Origin: Tupaia tana
Lineage: Eukaryota; Chordata; Mammalia; Scandentia; Tupaiidae
Assembly (NCBI GenBank): GCA_026018925.1
Contig: JAKSZU010000008.1
Span: 9,104,415-9,168,414, forward strand
Length of the DNA: 64,000 nucleotides
Reading direction: 5' to 3'
Part shown: one piece after another, positions 33,419 to 44,965 of the stretch
Position numbering within the stretch: the first letter of the stretch is position 1
How the letters are laid out: each line of letters opens with the position of its first letter
Position numbers and translations under genes: made by a program
The notes under the pieces: generated by a model
Told to the model about the DNA's origin: nothing
Databases searched by the model: none
Seen by the model: only the letters and a program-made list of their open reading frames with translations

Positions 33419-33581
33419 CCCAAGCTCTAATCTTAACCAAAATAGACTGTTTCCATAAACTACACTTTCAATGATGTTGCTATAATAAACTAGTACATGC
33501 TTATAGATATTATGTGGGGACTAGCAAAAAGTTGAATGCACAATAAAATGCCCAGAGATTACTATATTTAAAAAGATAAGA

Positions 33582-33818
33582 TTGGGACCAGCAGATGGCA
33601 TAATGGTTACGTTGCTGGGCTCCCACATAGCACACTGTGGTTCGAGTTCCAGACCTGGTGATTTGAAAATCACACTGGACGCATGTGCATGTATGCCCAA
33701 AACCCTGGGAAGAAAATGGAGGAGAAGGATTGCAGCATGGTCATCCCCTCTCACTCTCTCTCTCTTTCTCTCTCTGGCAAGTGCGTGTGCCCTAAGACAA
33801 AATCCTCTGAAAATGAAA
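33582..33818 (+). mobile_element. Fam1 SINE, older GGCATAATGG head
   Basis: GGGACCAGCAGATGGCATAA, GTTCGAGTTCC, GAAAATGGAGGAGAAGG. G6 is gone, leaving CATCCCCTCTCACTC, so the hairpin apex is lost. Weak TSD around GATAAGA. Confidence 0.9.
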
Positions 33819-33826
33819 TGATAAGA

Positions 33827-34778
33827 CAATTTCATTAAACAGACTGATGAATTCAGGGAATCAATAAATTCTCTGGCTTTGGGATAGTGAGTTGAGGGAG
33901 ATATTTAAGAAATAGAGTGGTCATTTATGCTTAAATTTTATGTAGCTTTCAGGTAGAAAAATGTTCCATTAGTCTAGAAGCTAAAGTAATCGTAAAGATT
34001 ATAGAAATAGGATTCTCATTTTGAAAATTTCATTGGCATTCTTATAAAGTGTTTTTCTTAATAAGATTCATTCTCCCTCAAAGCTGCAAGTAAACAAGAA
34101 CTTTATTTTACCCGTGAAGTACAGTACAGTCAAAATATTACATTAGTTACATAACAATCCAGCTACTGAGAACACAAAAATTGGATCAGTTGTACCCCAC
34201 AGACGAGCAAGGTACAGGAGAATGGCAAACATCGACATTCAAATGGGTTTTCTGTGGACGGAGAGCTCATTTGGAAAGTGATAGTTCCTCCCTCTGTGAA
34301 CCGAACACCAGCTGTAGGGCAATAACAATTACATTTCACCTTCAGTTTCATATTCAGCATAAAATTATGATAACAATGAAAATAAAAGTCAGGATTCACA
34401 AACTGGCCAGGTAAATCCAGCAAGGCAAGAGCAAAGAACGTGTCTCTATCATACTGGCATCCCCTGCCTTTTGCTCCAATGACATTGAGAACATGCATCA
34501 CAAGGCTGCTTAATACCTATTTGTTGATTAAATGAAGAAAATAAGTCAGCATAGCTGATCCGTATTTTGAATGATTCAAGAGAGAGGGGCTTTTAGATAC
34601 CGAAGAGCCATGGTATATACTTTTCAGCTTAGTTGCATCTTCAAAGAGCATGTGGAAAGGGTGATTCACATTTCACGTGTCCAGGTTTTTCCTTAACTGC
34701 AGGTGACTTCAGTTGCTTCAGCTTGTTGCAGGGCCTAAACATATCAAAAATTTCTCAGATAAAAAATGTCTCTTCAAG
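33827..34778. other. Unique sequence; possible minus-strand 3'-exon-like segment
   Basis: On the minus strand an open frame of 112 codons (34501-34163) is followed about 55 bp later by AATAAA (34107-34102). The frame has no recognisable domain, and its start overlaps a weak CAACAAATAGGTATTAAGCA phrase of an old repeat. Probably non-coding. Confidence 0.25.
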
Positions 34779-35032
34779 CGACCAGCAGATGGCAAAGCAG
34801 TTCCATCACTGCACTCCCACATGGCTGACTGTGGTTCGAGACCCAGTTCTAGTGGCTTGAAAATTACACCAGGTGGATGTGTATGCGTGCTCAAGATCCC
34901 AGGAGGAGAATGCAGGAGAAGGGACTGTGGTGTAGTCATCCCCTGGAGGGTGATTTCTCACTTTCCCTCTCACTGTTTTTGTCTGTCTCTTTCGAGTGAG
35001 TGCACATATCCTAAGGCAAAATCTTTTAAAAA
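34779..35032 (+). mobile_element. Fam1 SINE, middle-aged
   Basis: CGACCAGCAGATGGCAAAGC, GGTTCGAGACC, GCAGGAGAAGGGACTGTGG, CATCCCCTGGAGGGTG (shorter but still self-complementary block), CT tract, CCTAAGGCAAAATC tail. Confidence 0.9.
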
Positions 35033-35352
35033 ATTATCTTCAAAATAAAATTTGTTAGGAATAGTAATTGAACTTTCAATTTATTAACTGTAATCATCTA
35101 TTTAAATTGACCAAATGATTTAAATTGGTAAGATTGTCCAGTAGAGGGGAAAAAGGAATGCAAACAGCAAGCTGTGGCCTTTTTCAGCCTGTTCCTTCTA
35201 GCCACAGATGGTCACTATGAGCATGTCCTCTGAAGGTATTCGGTGCTAGGTGAAATTACCATTGTTCTTTGCTCCTCCTTTCATTGGAACTGAATAGTAA
35301 ATTGTACTGTGTCTATGGTTGCATTTGTTGCCTCATAAAAGTATGACAGGAT

Positions 35353-35627
35353 GGGAACCAGCAGTTAGTGTAATGGCTATGTCGCTGGACTCCCACGTAG
35401 TCGACCGCGGTTCGCGTCTCGGACCCAGTGGCTTACAACTCACGCCGGGCGCGTGTGCGTGCGTGCCCAAGATCCCGAGAGGAGAATGGAGGAGAAGGGA
35501 TTGCGGCGTGACCATCCCCCCTGGGGGGTGATTTCTCGCTTTCTGTCTCTATGTCTCTCTCTGTCTGTCTGGCGAGCGCACGCGCCCTATAGCGAAAAAC
35601 CTCTCCAAAAAAAAAAAAAAAAAAAAA
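35353..35627 (+). mobile_element. Fam1 SINE, very young
   Basis: Perfect 12-bp TSD GTATGACAGGAT at 35341-35352 and 35628-35639; pure A tail of about 21. Nearly identical to the copy at 4693; the three differences (GCG/GTG, CCGG/CCAG, CCGA/CCAA) are all CpG transitions. Confidence 0.97.
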
Positions 35628-35713
35628 GTATGACAGGATATAGGAGATTATGCTGCTTTCTCACTTAAATCCTCTCATTGGCCTCCTTCATCCTCAGAAT
35701 AAAATCTTAGACT

Positions 35714-35912
35714 ATTTTTAAAAATGTTTTAAGCTTATTTATTTACTTCTGAGAGACAGGGAAAGAGAGAGGGAGATATGGGCAACCCGGGCAGCGTCTT
35801 CATGCCATGATACATCCCTGGCCTTGGCTGGCCCAGATCACTGGCATGTGCATGTCTGGAATGCTCAGGGAGGTCCTGGGATGCAAACCCTGCACCTTCT
35901 GACATGGTCCAG
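35714..35912 (-). mobile_element. Fam2 SINE
   Basis: TTTATTTACTTCTGAGAGAC, TCATGCCATGATACATCCC, CTGGAATGCTCAGGGAGGTC, GGGATGCAAACCCTGCACC. The head is truncated after GACATGGTCC. Confidence 0.77.
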
Positions 35913-36489
35913 TTACAATGGGTGTAACCAATCTGTGGGGAGAGGTAAATTGGACAGGAAATGGCAATGGAAGGAGCTCAGGGGCAGGAAAGAGGAGTTG
36001 ACCAAAGAGGGAAGATGGACTTGGGCAGATCAACCTTTGGGCTCCCAGAGCATCTATAGCAGATGATGCACTTGAGCCCACCTGTGCCTAGAATGTGGCC
36101 CACAGCACAGGTATGATAGCGTACAAGACGTATGTGATTACCGGAGCCTCATCAATGCTTCTAAGCAGTGCGCCCAAAAGCCATAAGGGAAGACAATGAG
36201 AAGTAGTCAAGGCCAGGGTCCCCCAACCAATACAGACCATCTTCTGCATAGCTACATTTGGGGATAACTCAAAATGGTTAAATTAGAGTCCGTAAGTCCT
36301 GCCTTTGTCTGTTCCTTCCACAAATTGTGCCCACTGACTGTGGTGCTGAGACAGAGCAGTGAAGAGGCTCTCCATGGAATGCACATGCCAAAATTGAAGA
36401 AAGGCAGACTCCCTCTTAGGACTCATGAGGATATTCCAGACCTGAAAGTCAACACTAAACTAGAAAGATGATGGCTACGCTAAGACATA
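35913..36489. other. Unique non-coding sequence
   Basis: No gene or repeat recognised. Confidence 0.5.
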
Positions 36490-38560
36490 TTTTGAAAAAA
36501 ATAAAATTAGGGTAGAATTGGTTAGATTTATTCCTAAGTATCTTATACATTTTGTGGCTATGGTAAATGGAATTACTTTTTTCAGTTCTATCTCAGTCTG
36601 CCTGTTGTTTGTATAAAGAAATGCTATAGATTTCTGTATGCTGATTTTGTATCCTGCAACTTTACTGTATTCCTGTATTACTTCCAGGAATTTTTTCAAG
36701 GAAACCATTGGGTCTTCTATGTATACTATCATGTCATCTGCAAATAGTGAGAGTTTCGCCTGCTCTTTTCCTATTTGAATGCCTTGTATTTTTCCTCTTT
36801 TCTGACTGTGTTGATGAGGACTTCCAGTACCCAAATTAATCTACATATTTAATGCAATCCCAATCAAAGTACCAGACACACTCTTCACATATCTAGAAAA
36901 CACAATCATAAAATTTGTCTGGAATCATAAAAGACCCCGTATTGTCAAAGCAATCCTACATAAGAAGAGTGGAGTGGGCGGCATCTCACTCCCAGACTCA
37001 AAAATATACTACAAAGCTGTGGTAATCAAAACAGCATAGTACTGGCACAGAAACAGACAGGTGGACCATTGGAACAGAATAGAGTCCCCAGAAATACATT
37101 CCCAAACACAGTCAACTGATTTTTGACAAGGGGTACCAGTCAATCCAGTGGGAAAAAAGAAAACCTCTTCAACAAATGGTGCTGGAAAAACTAGATTTCC
37201 ACCTGAAGAAAGATGAATCTGAACCCCTACCTCTCACCATCGACAGAAAGCAACTCAAGATGGATCAAAGATTTAAACCTAAGACCTCAAACTATAAAAC
37301 TGCTCCTGGAAAACACTGGGGGAAACTTTGGAAGACATTGGAGTAGGGAAAGACTTCTTAAATAAGACCCCCAAAGCACAGTCGATAATCCCCAAAATAG
37401 ACAAGTGGGATTACATAAGACTAAGAAGTTTCTTCATGGCAAAAGACACAGCAGTTAGTGTGAATCGACAGCCTTCAGAATGGGAAAATATTTTTGTAAA
37501 CTGTGTTAGATAAGGGACTGATAACCAGAATACACAAGGTACTCAAGCAGCTATTCTGTAAAATGATCATCAACCCTGTTAAAAGATGGGAGAATAAGTT
37601 GAAAAAAATCACTCTTTAAGGATGGCATTCAAATATCCAGAAGGCTTATTAAAAATATCCAACATCCCTCATTGTAAGGGAAATGCAGATCAAAGCAACA
37701 ATGAGATACCACCTAACCCCAGTCAGAATGACTAAGATTAAAAAAAAAAAAAAAGATAAGTGCTGGCAGGGGTGTGGTGAAAGGGGAACTCTCTTACACT
37801 GCTGGTGGGGATGTAAATTGGTCCAGCCACTGTGGAGAACAATTTGGAGATTCCTCAAAAATCTACAAATACAACTACCGTATGATCCAGCAATCTCACT
37901 CCTTGGTATCTACCCAAAGAACAGAAGAATTCTTCATTGGAAAAGTGCTTGCACATCAACGTTTATTGTGGCACTATTCACAATTGTTAAGACATGGAAC
38001 CAACTCAAATGCCCACGAACAGATGAATGGATTGAAAAACTGTGGCACATATACTCTATGGAATACTATTCAGCCAAAAAAAAAAAAAAAAAAAAAAAAA
38101 AACAAACCAACAACAACAACAACAACAACAACAAACATGACCCTGGCTTTTGACAGAAAGTGGATGAATATGGAAGATTTACTGCTGAAGGAGCAAGCCA
38201 GGCTATGAAGGAGAGTCATTGTATGTTCCCACTTAATATATACCAAGTGTCCGCACTCTATGACTGAAACGGATTGACTAAAGGATATAGAAACACAGTG
38301 AATGGTTGTGAATATCAGATATACTTTTTGTGAAAGAGTGGAGTCTGAGGAAGGACATTTAGAAGAAAAATAGAGAGGCAAAGCATTTATGGGACAAAGA
38401 AATATGTTATTATCTGTTGAATATAATTTTATAGTATTATCAACTGGACTATGGAGAAATGTACACTTGTTGGAATATTCACTTTGTAAGCTAAATAACG
38501 TGATTGAATGCATAAAAGAACAAAAACTAACAAATAAATAAATAAATAAATAAAAAGAAA
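36490..38560 (+). mobile_element. L1 with inverted 5' part (twin-primed insertion)
   Basis: 36836-38560 is L1 in sense (CATATTTAATGCAATCCCAA to the 3' UTR and a (AAAT)n tail). 36495-36835 is L1 in antisense and encodes on the minus strand the RT active-site segment [15 protein letters not shown]. The inverted piece lies upstream in L1 order, and about 150 nt of L1 are missing at the junction. A likely TSD of about 16 bp (AAAAAATAAAATTAG / AAAAATTAAAATTAAG) lies near 36490-36507 and 38560-38576. An internal A run of 26 and (AAC)n at 38076-38136 lie near the ORF2 end. Confidence 0.9.
37683..38090 (+). pseudogene. L1 ORF2p C-terminal segment, broken
   Basis: Open frame with the C-terminal L1 signature: [10 protein letters not shown], then the Cys-rich [50 protein letters not shown], and [11 protein letters not shown]. 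Running into a long A tract (KKKK...) destroys the natural end. The preceding ORF2 part, with [13 protein letters not shown] and VNRQPSEWE, is at 37328-37513 in another frame, so there is at least one frameshift. Not functional, but only moderately decayed. Confidence 0.88.
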
Positions 38561-39060
38561 AAATTAAAATTAAGAAGTGTAAATCAAAGGGGCTCTGTGG
38601 CTAGGTAGGACTGTTGATAAGAATGGCAATATTGAGAAGAGAGACTTAAAGGTAAGAATGACAAGTTGGGTTTGATGTTTGCTTGAGTTTAGGGTGATGG
38701 TAAGGTACACTAGTGAAAAGCTACTTAAGGCCTTAAAAATGTGAAACTGAAGAATAATGGACAGGACCGGGTGGAGTTATTATGTGAGACTGCTAGACAA
38801 GAAAATAATTCAGGTGCAAAAAGGCAAGTGCGACAGATTTAGTAGAAACTCCTTTTTTTTTTTTTTTTTTTTTGAGTTCAACACATTGCTCATCTTTATC
38901 TTACCTCTTCTTCTCCTCCCTCCAAAAAACACAGAAACTCAGTTAATGATACACTAAATCATTAGATCCATGTTTATGAAACACCATGGGGAATCATAGA
39001 AAACAGATCCAGAAAATAAAAGTGAAGTCAATGATGGTGTATGTTGAGACATCCTCTCAA
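38561..39060. other. Unique non-coding sequence with poly(T)
   Basis: No gene. A T22 run at 38852-38873 has no SINE body beside it; it could be the tail of a severely 5'-truncated minus-strand retroposon. Confidence 0.4.
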
Positions 39061-39077
39061 AACTTATTTTCAGTTTT

Positions 39078-39353
39078 GGGGAACCAGCAGTTAGCATAAT
39101 GTCTATGTCGCTGGACTCCCACGTAGTCAACTGCAGTTCGCGTCCTGGACCCGGTGACGTAAAACTCACGTCGGGCGCGTGTGCGTGCGTGCCCAAGATC
39201 CCGAGAGGAGAATGGAGGAGAAGGGATTGCGGCATGACCATCCCCCCTGGGGAGTGATTTCTCGCTTTCTGTCTCTATGTCTCTCTCTGTCTGTCTGGCA
39301 AGCGCACACGCCCTAGCGAAAACCTCTCCAAAAAAAAAAAAAAACAAAAAAAC
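39078..39353 (+). mobile_element. Fam1 SINE, very young
   Basis: Perfect 17-bp TSD AACTTATTTTCAGTTTT at 39061-39077 and 39354-39370. GCG-type B box, GTCTCTATGTCTC in the CT tract and CCTCTCC before the tail, as in 4693, 35353, 44966 and 60599. Confidence 0.97.
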
Positions 39354-39649
39354 AACTTATTTTCAGTTTTAACTAAGACCAATAATTCCTCTTCTTCCCA
39401 TACCTGATTTCTCTCTGGCTGAATCAGCACGGTTAGCTCCTTCCACTAACATTATACATACACAGAACAGTTAAATAGCTATCTAGATATGCTTAGACAT
39501 AGCACAGGAGAAAATTAACGGTTAAGGCTTTTGGATTAAGTATTGCCCTATTTTCTATTATCTCTTCAATTTAGGTGACTAACATCTTAGTGGCAATTAA
39601 CCGTATGGATTTTTTTAAAATTTTAATTAGCAAATAAAGAATGTATATG

Positions 39650-39901
39650 GGGGCCAGCAGATGGCATAATGGTTATGTCACTGGACTCCCATGTAGTCAA
39701 CCCTGGTTTGAATCCTTGACCCAGTGGCTTGAAACTCATGCCAGGCACGTGTATGTGCGTGCCCAAAATCCCAGGAAGAGAATGGAGGAGAAGGAATTAT
39801 GGCATAGCTATCCCCTCTTGGGGGTGATTTCTCGCTTTCTGTGTCTGTCTCTCCAGCAACACAAGTGCCCTATAGCAAAAATCTCTCTAAAACAATAAAA
39901 C
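39650..39901 (+). mobile_element. Fam1 SINE, middle-aged
   Basis: Perfect 12-bp TSD AGAATGTATATG at 39638-39649 and 39902-39913. Older GGCATAATGGTTATG head; C/G block reduced to CCCCTCTTGGGGG. Confidence 0.94.
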
Positions 39902-40049
39902 AGAATGTATATGTCCAAGGTATACAATAAGATAATTTGATATCCATATATATTTCATAATAATTCCCCCAAATTAACTAGCATGTCTATCACCTCTCAT
40001 GCTGTATATTAGATCCCCAGAACTTGTTCATTTTATATCTAATCAGATT

Positions 40050-40262
40050 TTTTTAAAGATTCATTTATTTTCATGACTGAGACAAAGAGAAAGAAATACA
40101 CATGGCTTCACACGGGGATCTTCCCTGGCCCTCCCAGCCAGCCAAGACCATGGTCTGCACACTCGGTGTGTACAGGTAGGTCGTGGAACAGAACCTTCAT
40201 TCTTCCATATGCGTTAGTTCTATTCGAGCTGCATTGCCCCTGTGCCACTGCAGTGGTCCTGG
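40050..40262 (-). mobile_element. Fam2-related SINE, divergent subtype
   Basis: ATTCATTTATTTTCATGACT tail, GGGATCTTCCCTGGCCC, CAGCCAGCCAAGACCATGG, GTGTGTACAGGTAGG, and head end GTGCCACTGCAGTGGTCC. Shares GTGTGTACAGGT and GCTG-rich phrases with 60093-60313, so these two may form a separate subfamily. Confidence 0.65.
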
Positions 40263-42340
40263 ACTTTTTTTTTTAATGGTTGAAACTTTGGTGCAGATAA
40301 GGGTGCTGAACTTCTGGTTGATGTGAGGGAGATAAGGAGAGACCTCACAGAAAAGATGAGTTCATACAAAAGGCAAAGACAGGGCCCCCAAGTGAACACT
40401 GCCTACCTAACACACCACTGATACAACCACACTGGATAGCATCAACAGAGCACCTGAAGGACAGCATTCGATGCATCAGACACAGAGAAGGCCGGCCACT
40501 AACAAGCTCTCCAGACTCTTAACTGCTGAGGATGGGGACATTATCTAGGACACTGTGGCCCTCACAGGGAGCAATCCTGTTTTAGGGACCCTCTCATGCC
40601 TGACCCGCTGATGTGCCTCACTTACAGCCCCTTTCTGCACTTCTGAAACCACTCCCTCCAAGACAGTGAAGTTGGATTCCCCAGAGCACGCAGCTGCAGC
40701 CTCCAAGTGGCCTTCTCTGACATTGGAGCTGGATGACATAAAATACAATATTTTATCATCAGACGCTACCCTCAAAGGGCAACTGTTTGGGAGCTCTCAA
40801 CAGCCCCCGAAGGCAGCAGTCTTTCTTGCATGTCTCCTAAGTGCTAGTTGGAGGATGAGGGACAAACCAGCAGAGCCCACTCATATGGCCAAAGCATCAA
40901 CTCCAAGCCGAGGGCTCCTGGGCTCTGAGGGCTCCTCCGTAGTGTCTGCACAGGTGGAGGGACGGGTACCTGTGTGCCCATGCTCTGCGTGAACAGTCCA
41001 CACCACCGGAACCTCACTGGCTCTAAATTTCATGATTTAACACACTGTCTTTTCTTACTGAATGTTCCACATTTTGTGAGTTCTCTCAAAGTTCTGACTG
41101 TTTCTCAGTGTTCTGGGAAAGAGAAGGAACAACGATTACTTTGTACCCTGGGCCTTGAATAGTTCACCTTTGTCAGTGATCGCCAAGGCTGTGCCTACCT
41201 GGAACTGTGCTGTAACACAGAAGCAATAAGTGCCCCTTTATCTATGGGTTGTGGCTTCAGAGAAACAAATCCTCCTTTTTCCCTCAACATGTAGTTTCTC
41301 CCCTCAGCCTAAACTATTTTGAGTTATTACGTGTTTCTGCTGGCTTATTTTCATGTATGTCTCCTCATTGAGAATTATTAACATAGTCATTCTAAAATAC
41401 GTCCATTTCTCTCTCTTCCTCCAAAAGCTTATGATTTCTAAAAACCTAACTTTAATATAACATCTATATGATAATGCAATAAATAACCTCTTAAAAACTA
41501 ATAAAAAGTATAAGCCACTTTTTCCTTTATGTCTGAAAGGTAATAGATTAAAATCTATCCTCCTGTTGCCTCCCCCCAGAGAAAAACCATAATGGCATAG
41601 GAATATCATTTTCCCCTTGCTCCTCCAATTTGTCTTTTAGTAGTGAAGAACAGATGAAATCTTTCCTCACTATATTTAGACGTCAACCAGGCAGGTCGGT
41701 GCCATGGTAACGCCTCCCGCAGGAATGTCAGGAGGGAGGGGCATGGTGCTGCCAGGAGTGCTGGCTTAGTGCCGAGCAGGGAGAGCTGGGATGTCGCCGG
41801 CCAGGGACTGAGCGCCCTCTGCTCTGTTACCCACTACAAGGAAGGCAGCTGTCCTTCACCACCACCATGCCGAGTTGCTGATGTCCACGAAACAGAGAGG
41901 GATGATGCACATGAGACTGCGCTTCAGGCCCTTCGTCCTAAATCCAGGCCTCTCTCTGATCTCCGACAACGCTGCCTGGGCCTTAAGCAATTCTATCCAC
42001 CTCAACTCCCAGGATTATTCTAGATGCTTATTTTATAATAAGATATGGATACAGTAAGTGTCTTTCTTGTGTATGTGTCCCGTATTATCCCAGCACACCC
42101 ACCCTGTGGTAAGAATCAGAGGGCCAATAGATGTTATCAGTACTGGCCCTTTGCCCCAGACCTCTTTAGGCACTAGAGACGGAAAAACAAGACATCCAGG
42201 CTCCTAGCCTGCTCAGAGCTCCAGTTCACTGGGAAAGAGACAGATGAAAATAGCAAATACCTAGTAGTATCTAGTAAATACCTAGTAAATACCTGGTAGA
42301 CATGCATAAATACCTTATTTGTAAATGCTTTGTTCTGTTT
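40263..42340. other. Unique non-coding sequence
   Basis: About 2 kb with no recognised repeat. A 108-codon plus-strand frame (40666-40992) and its antisense partner show no domain; composition is ordinary. At 42253-42300 a short imperfect minisatellite (CTAGTAAATAC units) occurs. No exon can be supported. Confidence 0.45.
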
Positions 42341-42462
42341 TCTTTAAGAGATAGGGTCTTATAATGTTGCCCAGGATGACCTGAACTGAAAATCCTCCAG
42401 CCTCAGCCTCCCAAGTAGCTCAGATTTTGCAGGAGCATGCCACAGTGCCCTGTACGGAAGAC
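42341..42462 (-). mobile_element. 7SL-derived monomer relic (Alu/FLAM-like)
   Basis: Plus strand reads GAGATAGGGTCTTATAATGT, TGTTGCCCAGGATGACCTGA, CCAGCCTCAGCCTCCCAAGT, AGCATGCCACAGTGCCC: the antisense of a 7SL-type SINE monomer. About 20 percent diverged by eye, so ancient. 7SL-derived SINEs are known from Euarchontoglires only, which bears on species identity. Confidence 0.75.
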
Positions 42463-42795
42463 AATTTCCATAGAAGACTCTGGTGGTGGGGGGTAGAGGG
42501 CTCAGGGAAGGCAACTGTGGAAGATGACGCTGAGTTGTGACTTAAATGGCCAGAAGCTTGTCACTCAGGACCTGGAGAAATCACTTCAAGGAGGGGACAG
42601 CAAGTGGAGAGAATGGCCCTGTCTGCTGTGCTCCATGAGTCCAGGGTGGGGTTGCAGGTGCAGCATCATCCTCACATATGAATCCTCAAATGCCCCTTCG
42701 GCAGGTCTGGGGGTTGCACAAAGTGGTCTCCCATGAGATAGGAAAAGAAGAGCTCATGGCTCCTGGAAACATGCAACATGTGTCTTCTCTCTTGA

Positions 42796-42875
42796 GACCT
42801 CCAACTCACTGTGGCAGGCTGAAGACCAGTGAGGCGACCTCCAACTCACTGTGGCAGGCTGAAGACCAGTGAGGC
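42796..42875. repeat. Perfect 40-bp tandem duplication
   Basis: Units 42796-42835 and 42836-42875 are identical (GACCTCCAACTCACTGTGGC...AGTGAGGC). Perfect identity implies a recent event or an assembly artefact. Confidence 0.97.
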
Positions 42876-43514
42876 TCTTCGATCCTCTGTGCCCGTCAGA
42901 GATGCAACTGAAGTTGTCACAGTCCTGCTGAGTAACAGGGAGGTGCCTTGATCCAGAGATGCACGCTGGCTTTACAGCCGCCAGCCTGTGACCATGACCT
43001 TGCCCACAACCTTGAGAGCCAAAATTTTCCTTGCAGTCTTCATCCACTCTCAGTACTCAGCTGCCTTGGCCTTATTGTTGGGGCCACCAAAGTGACTGCT
43101 GAACCCCACACCAAGGTGATTATAAGGAAGTCTTGGCTCCTGCTACTCTTGCATGGCTTTCCTCTTTTCCTGCAGGACTCAGCAGAAAGCCTGGGCCATT
43201 AGCCTCATGCTGACTTGAAACCCTGCTTCACTCTCTATCTCTGAACTACCTCAAGTACCACACATTTCTCTTCTTTGGGAGGTAATTCTTTCTTTTTTTT
43301 TTCAAGAGCCTCCTTAGCTTCTCAAGTGGTGGTACCTACCCCTATTGATCTTCTGCAGGTACAGATAAGCCCAAATTTGAAAATGAACCCAGTTTGGATT
43401 CAAGCTGATTCTTTTAAAGAGTGCTTATTGCTGATCTGTCCCCAGCACTGGTCAGAAATGTGCTTTCTGTGAGTGAGATATGTGGACCTAATATACAGTT
43501 CCACATGCTGGGGC
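42876..43514. other. Unique non-coding sequence
   Basis: No gene or repeat recognised. Confidence 0.45.
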
Positions 43515-43781
43515 TTTTGTGTGTGTGTGTGTGTATGTATATGTGTGTGTGTGTGCTAAAAAGAAAGAAAGAAAGTAAAAAATTGACAGAGAAAGTGAGA
43601 ATCACTTCTTGGGATGGGGATGGCTACACACAATCCCTTCTCCTCCATTCTCTTCTCGAGATTTTAGGCAGAAACACACCTGCCTGGGCGCGTTTCGCAA
43701 GCTACAGGTCTGGGACTTGAACTGCACAGCTGGCCATGTGAGATACAGCACTTTAACCTCCACACCATCTGCTGGCCCCCA
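43515..43781 (-). mobile_element. Fam1 SINE, CT tract replaced by microsatellites
   Basis: Body from AGAAAGTGAGAATCACTTC to head end CATCTGCTGGCCCCC. Where the tail should be there are (TG)n at 43517-43554 and (AAAG)n at 43557-43575. The C/G block is lost (TTCTTGGGATGGGGATGG). Confidence 0.83.
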
Positions 43782-43789
43782 AATGCTGC

Positions 43790-44284
43790 TTGGAAAGGAA
43801 TAAGACAACAGTGATTTGCTATAAAATGATAGCATTTGAATGTGGTCCTTTCTCTTCTTTGTTTATAGTGGGATTCACAATGATCAGGACAGTATTGCAT
43901 CAGCACTCTGTAGCAGGGTGGGCTTAAGGATACAGGAGCCTCAGAGGAGTCTTTTCCTGGCAAAAGAAAGTATATCTTTCAACCTTCCACCAAGTTTCTA
44001 CCTGGTCACCAAAGTCTTGAGAAGGAAAAGACACAAAATGCACAGGAATAGAGGTCGGTACCAAAGACCAGCATTTTTATAGACTTCATCGGGCTACAGT
44101 CTGAGTGGAGAATCTGAATGAGAAACCAAATAACTATTTTTCTTTAAAAAGAGGGTAAAGGAGGTAGGTAGGGCATGTAAGGAGCAATCGTTGTGGAAAT
44201 GTGTTCTTTAGGTAACGTATTCATTTGTTTTGTTTCGCATGAGCTTACCATAAGAAAGGAGGAAGCAAATCTTTCTCTCTCTCT
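43790..44284. other. Unique non-coding sequence
   Basis: Nothing recognised. Confidence 0.45.
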
Positions 44285-44547
44285 TTTTTTTTTGGAGAGG
44301 TTTTTGCCATAGGGCACGTGCACTCACCAGACAGACAGAGAGAGAGACAGAGAGACAGAAAGTGAGAAATCACCCCCCGGGGGGGGATGACCACGCCACA
44401 ATCCCTTCTCCTCCATTCTCCTCTTGGGATCTTGGGCACGCACGTACATGTGCCTGGCGTGAGTTTTAAGCACCAGGTCTGGGACTCGAACCGTGGTCAA
44501 CTACATGGGAGTCCAGTGACATAGCCATTATGCTAACTGCTGGTCCC
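44285..44547 (-). mobile_element. Fam1 SINE, young
   Basis: GGAGAGGTTTTTGCCATAGG, ACCAGACAGACAGAGAGAG, a CCCCCCGGGGGGGG block, CCATTATGCTAACTGCTGG head. GAG-type B box. TSD not clear because the left flank is itself CT-rich. Confidence 0.94.
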
Positions 44548-44965
44548 TCTTTAAGTTACTGACCTTGACACAGTTCTTGCATTTTGATAGGAACTATAGA
44601 GAGTTAGGACATTTGGCAACCTGCTCAAGAGATCTTATAGGATACTTATCAGGTGGAAAACCCTGTGACTGTGGAGGGGTTGAACCCAAACCAGAGCAGA
44701 GTATTGTTACTTGTTCACCACTCAAAATACGTTGACTGAGTGCTCTTGGATAGTTATCTATCGCAGGTGCTCCAGTTAATATCTGCGTTAATAACACTTT
44801 CTCCAGGTGTTCTAGCAAAAAATAAGATCAGGCTGCTTAACAGTACTTATTAACTGGTAAAGAATTGGTAAATAATTACTTTCCTGCTCTGTATTACCTT
44901 TTCTTCAGGATAAAATGCTAAGACATTGGTGTGATATGCATGACTCTTTTAAAAAAACACTTCCA

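Noticed and set aside
34163..34501. 112-codon minus-strand frame with a nearby AATAAA
   Set aside because: Could imitate a terminal exon, but there is no recognisable protein, and AATAAA is expected often by chance in AT-rich DNA. Kept only as a weak note.
40666..40992. 108-codon plus-strand open frame in repeat-free DNA
   Set aside because: Checked as an exon candidate; no recognisable motif, no clear flanking splice sites, and the antisense is open too, which suggests compositional bias.
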